This document shows, piece by piece, positions 61,006-64,000 of a stretch of 64,000 nt of DNA. The notes under the pieces were generated by a model. That model was not told where the DNA came from, ran no database searches, and saw only the letters and a list, made by a program, of their open reading frames with translations. Position numbers and translations under genes: made by a program. Position 1 is the stretch's first letter. Every line of letters begins with the position of its first letter. Origin of the DNA: Ananas comosus (lineage: Eukaryota; Streptophyta; Magnoliopsida; Poales; Bromeliaceae); the NCBI RefSeq assembly GCF_001540865.1, contig NC_033641.1, forward strand, positions 248,001 through 312,000. The letters are read 5' to 3'.

Positions 61006-62688
61006 CCTGTGTTAGTGATGACCTGAATCTCGAACAATCGAATTTGATCGGACTGGTCAGAGTTTCTTTTGGAGCTTTAGGTAACCCATTTAAATAATTA
61101 AGATTAGGTCGGATTATATTAAATCCTAATCATGGTAAAATGAAGGTAAAAGATGAAGAGATTTGTGAAAAATTAGATGACACGTTGCGCGCGATCCTAC
61201 TAATCACTTTGTTAGTCATAATCACTTGAGCAAATATTTTATTGAGAATTTAATTATATAGATTCTCATATGGTACAATTATAAGGTAAAATATTTTCTT
61301 TCATTAGGCTATTTTGAAGTACAAAGCTTTAAAATAAAGTACTAGTTTTTCTCTTTTTTTTTTTTAAATATTGAGTATAATTTTTATATATTTTTATTTG
61401 AGTTACTTTTCTAAACTAAATCATATATAGTGGTTTAATTAGCTATCAGCTATTAACAATTGATTAAATTCTCCAAATTTATTAGATAAAAAAATTCTAG
61501 CCAAATTAATAGTTAGTGACTAATGATTTTTATATAAACATAGCGCAATCGTTTACTAATGCATAAATTTATTGAATCCGGTCACTGTTCTTGACTAATT
61601 ATCACCAAATTCAACAAAGATGAAATGTTACCGATAACGAACTGCTCTGAGCGCAATTGGTTAGGGCGAAAAAAGTTATTATCAGATCCACCTGATAAAA
61701 AAATCAGTAAACATATTCAGATTTGCGACTTCTTATACAAGTTTCTCCTATCTACATTCTCACAATGTAATAGTAGGTGTTTTTTTTTTTTTTTTTTTCC
61801 TTATTATTATTTTCAGAGGGTAAAGGTGCAAAATGGAGGAATCTAATGGTGAGGTTGCAAAAAGGGCAAATTTGTGCCACGTATCGCAAATCTGGACCTG
61901 TTCGATTGATTTTTTCTATGAGACCGAACTGGTAGCAATTTTCATCAATTGCTTAGCATTGCCGTATAAAATGATTTCAGTTCTTTAAAATACTGTCTTG
62001 TCGACAGCTCATATCACACTTTAAAGTACGTGTATAAATCAATCAAAAGCTTACAGTGCCAGTACTTTGAAGAAGTCGTATCATATTCCCCAAAACAATT
62101 ACACAAACACACACAAACACACATTAATTACACTGTATTATATTATACTTTGACATTTCTTTTTGTTTCTATATTGTGCTATTTATTACTTCAAAGACAC
62201 CATTTTTTTAAAAAAAAATTTCTACACTATAACTAATAAATTTATAATTTTTTATAAAAGCGGTTAAAAAATACTGATTAAAACTAATAGAGCATTCATT
62301 CAATTTATTTTGCCAAAAAAAATAAAAAGTACATAAAAAATAAAGAATAATTAAGAACAACTTGATAGAAATTTTTAATGAGCATAATATAGAGATTTAT
62401 TTCATATTTTGTTCGCTATTTAATCAATATTTCATAATATAATTACTAGATTTTATCTAAAATAATGTATTTGATAACAGTAATCTAGAGATTGACGAGA
62501 AAAAAAAAAAAACTTTAAGGATATCAATGAGAAAATAGTATAAGATAAAAAAATAAAAATAAATTTAAAATATAGTATAAAAATTGATAAAACACGATAA
62601 TATAATGGAGTCTCGGCGATATATATACAGACACACACAATATAATAGAGTGTAATTAAGCTGTATATATATAGGGGCTTTTGCTATA
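61006..62688. other. Intergenic stretch, no gene seen
   Basis: AT-rich; a T run at about 61780-61799. No supported coding region or RNA gene. Confidence 0.5.
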
Positions 62689-62897
62689 GAGTGAGGCTGG
62701 TATGTTTATAGAAGCACGAAGTTATCTATGCTTTCTAGTCGTTTTGAATGTTGGGACTTTTGAATCAACAATTGATTCTGTTAGATTTAAATTAGAGTAT
62801 TTGAAATATATAGAAAATAAAATTATGCTATTTTGGTCCCATTTATCTAGTAAATAAAGCAATATTTTAAATAACTATAGTAATAATCCAAAAAGTA

Positions 62898-62901
<4 letters not shown>
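62689..62901. mobile_element. Foldback MITE, copy p, remnant of one arm
   Basis: 'gagtgaggctggtatg', 'agaagcacgaagttatc' and 'tttgaatcaacaattgattc' match the left arm of copy k; the right arm is not there. Confidence 0.65.
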
Positions 62902-62941
<40 letters not shown>

Positions 62942-63114
62942 AAAACCCCCTCTCACTCCCCCTTTCTCTTTCCCCTGTTCTTATCATCTCCCCATCCCCC
63001 TCCTCTCTCTCTCTCTCTCTCGATCTCTCTCTCTCTGTCTCTCTCTAGAGATTTCTCTCTCTCTCTCTCTCTAGGATCGACGGTCGAGATCGGCGCGTGC
63101 CCGCGCGCGCGTAC
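62902..63114 (+). promoter_or_regulatory. CT-rich promoter/leader of the ERF gene
   Basis: Two long CT tracts (62902-62938 and about 63003-63072) with C-rich sequence between them. Such tracts are common in plant core promoters and 5' leaders. Confidence 0.5.
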
Positions 63115-63120
63115 ATGTGA
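63115..63120 (+). promoter_or_regulatory. Minimal upstream ORF, ATG directly followed by TGA
   Basis: ATGTGA lies 77 bases before the main start. An AUG-stop can stall ribosomes and lower translation of the main frame if it lies in the transcript, which is likely but unproven. Confidence 0.5.
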
Positions 63121-63156
63121 TCTTCGGCGCACGAATCTCGAAGGTGGATCGGAGGC

Positions 63157-63243
63157 ATGGGAAGAGGCCCCTTCTTCTCCCTCCGGAGCCCATGTCCGGC
63201 GCCGCGGCGGAGGCGGCGGCGGCGGCGGAGGAGGAGGAGATAA
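63157..63243 (+). promoter_or_regulatory. Overlapping upstream ORF (28 codons)
   Basis: ATG at 63157 opens a frame different from the main one and stops at 63241-63243, beyond the main ATG at 63192. Ribosomes starting here would bypass the main start. Confidence 0.5.
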
Positions 63244-63450
63244 TAGCCCAGGGTGGAGTCGGAGGAGGAGGAGCCGAGGGCGCCGAGGGGGACTCGCACG
63301 TGCTGTCCCGCTTCTCCGCACGTGCCGACCACGACGCCTCCGCCATGGTCTCCGCCCTCGCCCACGTCATCGGCTCCCCCGGCCCGGTCCACCCCGACCC
63401 CTCCCCCCCCGGACCGGCCGGTTCGCCCCATCCCCCCCACCTCGACCAAG
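63192..63450 (+). CDS. ERF transcription factor, group X type, first exon only (partial)
   Basis: The open frame from the ATG at 63192 gives 86 residues plus one base, then a donor AAG|GTATTA. It is Ala/Glu/Gly-rich, then has SRFSARADHDASAMVSALA followed by HVIG, close to the N-terminal 'AMVSALT-VI/V' motif found in group X ERF proteins such as RAP2.6 and ABR1. The AP2 DNA-binding domain is not in the window and should lie in the next exon downstream. ERFs bind GCC-type promoter elements in the nucleus and respond to stress, wounding and ethylene. An open frame exists back to 63117 but begins with GTG, so 63192 is taken as the start. Two upstream ORFs precede it. The naming rests on one short motif. 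Confidence 0.65.
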
Positions 63451-64000
63451 GTATTATATATATATATCTATATATATTTATATATACATCTAGAGAGAGA
63501 GAGAGTAGAGAGAGAGAGAGAGAGGGGTATGTATACAAGGCACTAGCACCTTCTAGCTAGTTACACCAAATAGATATTTATTAAACTTAACTAATTAACT
63601 TAATTACTTAATTAACTAACTCAAATTAAGTGGTTGGTTAATCGATGAGCTAAATATTTGGGTGGGTTAATCGATGAGCTAAATATTTGATTCAATCCTA
63701 ATTTTTTGATTGGTGGAAGGGGCTTGTTTTTTAATTTTGGAAAAGTAATGGATGAAGCTAACCTGAGCTTCTTGAAGTTTCTGATTTTTTTTTTTTTTTT
63801 TTTTTTTTAAACCAATGAGGCGTCGAGAGTTTTTCTTTAAAAAATATTCGTAAAAATTTATAATAATTCCTCAATTTTTTGCTGCAGCGAGAGAGAAACT
63901 GGCGTTGGAGGATGATTTTAAACCGACCAATGAGGCTTGAGCTTACAAAAAATATGTGAATTTAGTGTTAGAGGCCTAAGAAGACAAAAATGTGTAACAA
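63451..64000 (+). other. Start of the first intron of the ERF gene
   Basis: AT-rich after a (TA)n/(GA)n stretch (63452-63523), with a 27-base T run near 63784-63810. No exon carrying an AP2 domain is seen before the window ends. Confidence 0.6.

Noticed and set aside
63045..63538. Long minus-strand ORFs opposite the ERF exon
   Set aside because: They run through CT and GA repeats and GC-rich sequence; no family similarity, while the plus strand has the ERF motif.

Overview
This is a nuclear segment of a flowering-plant genome. All protein-coding genes but one are spliced, introns are AT-rich with GT..AG ends, and the spaces between genes are packed with small plant transposons. First exons are GC-rich and later exons AT-rich, as in commelinid monocots; a pineapple-like genome is my guess, held with low confidence. 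Three single N's, one 221-bp N gap and one further N mark draft-assembly joins.

Layout. 1-1.4 kb: a tRNA-Leu(AAG) gene on the minus strand and a small secreted cysteine-rich peptide gene. 1.6-3.4 kb: a stack of miniature retroelements, namely a SMART-like TRIM, a complete Cassandra-like TRIM carrying 5S-rRNA-like sequence in its LTRs, and a tRNA-derived SINE. 4.2-20.4 kb (+): a 29-exon gene for strumpellin (WASH complex subunit 5), rebuilt at 1157 residues. 21.5-25.1 kb (+): a 6-exon gene for a mediator-associated protein 2/RPA34-like nuclear protein, with telo-boxes at its 5' end. 25.7-26.2 kb: a hAT-type MITE with intact target-site duplication. 26.5-27.2 kb (+): an Ole e 1-family secreted protein. 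28.0-30.7 kb (-): IRX10-type GT47 xylan xylosyltransferase. 31-39 kb: AT-rich desert with foldback MITEs and a solo LTR. 39.3-43.8 kb (-): the mitochondrial Rieske iron-sulfur protein, whose long single intron carries a Helitron end. 44-62.9 kb: repeats almost throughout, including a third TRIM, a duplicated segment holding a MITE beside its empty site, and at least a dozen copies of one foldback MITE superfamily nested in (TA)n/(GA)n tracts. 63.2 kb to the end (+): first exon of an ERF transcription factor (group X type), with two upstream ORFs in its leader; the gene runs off the window.

The genes do not form a pathway. Strumpellin (endosomal actin), the RPA34-like protein (transcription/ribosome synthesis), IRX10 (xylan in the Golgi) and Rieske (respiratory complex III) are housekeeping or cell-wall genes; the Ole e 1 protein, cysteine-rich peptide and ERF factor are the likely tissue- or stress-specific ones. 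The most notable content is the transposon layer: three TRIM families whose primer-binding sites decay only by C-to-T/G-to-A changes, three SINE copies each with an 11-bp target duplication, and a MITE superfamily with conserved subterminal inverted repeats but exchangeable palindromes at the tips.
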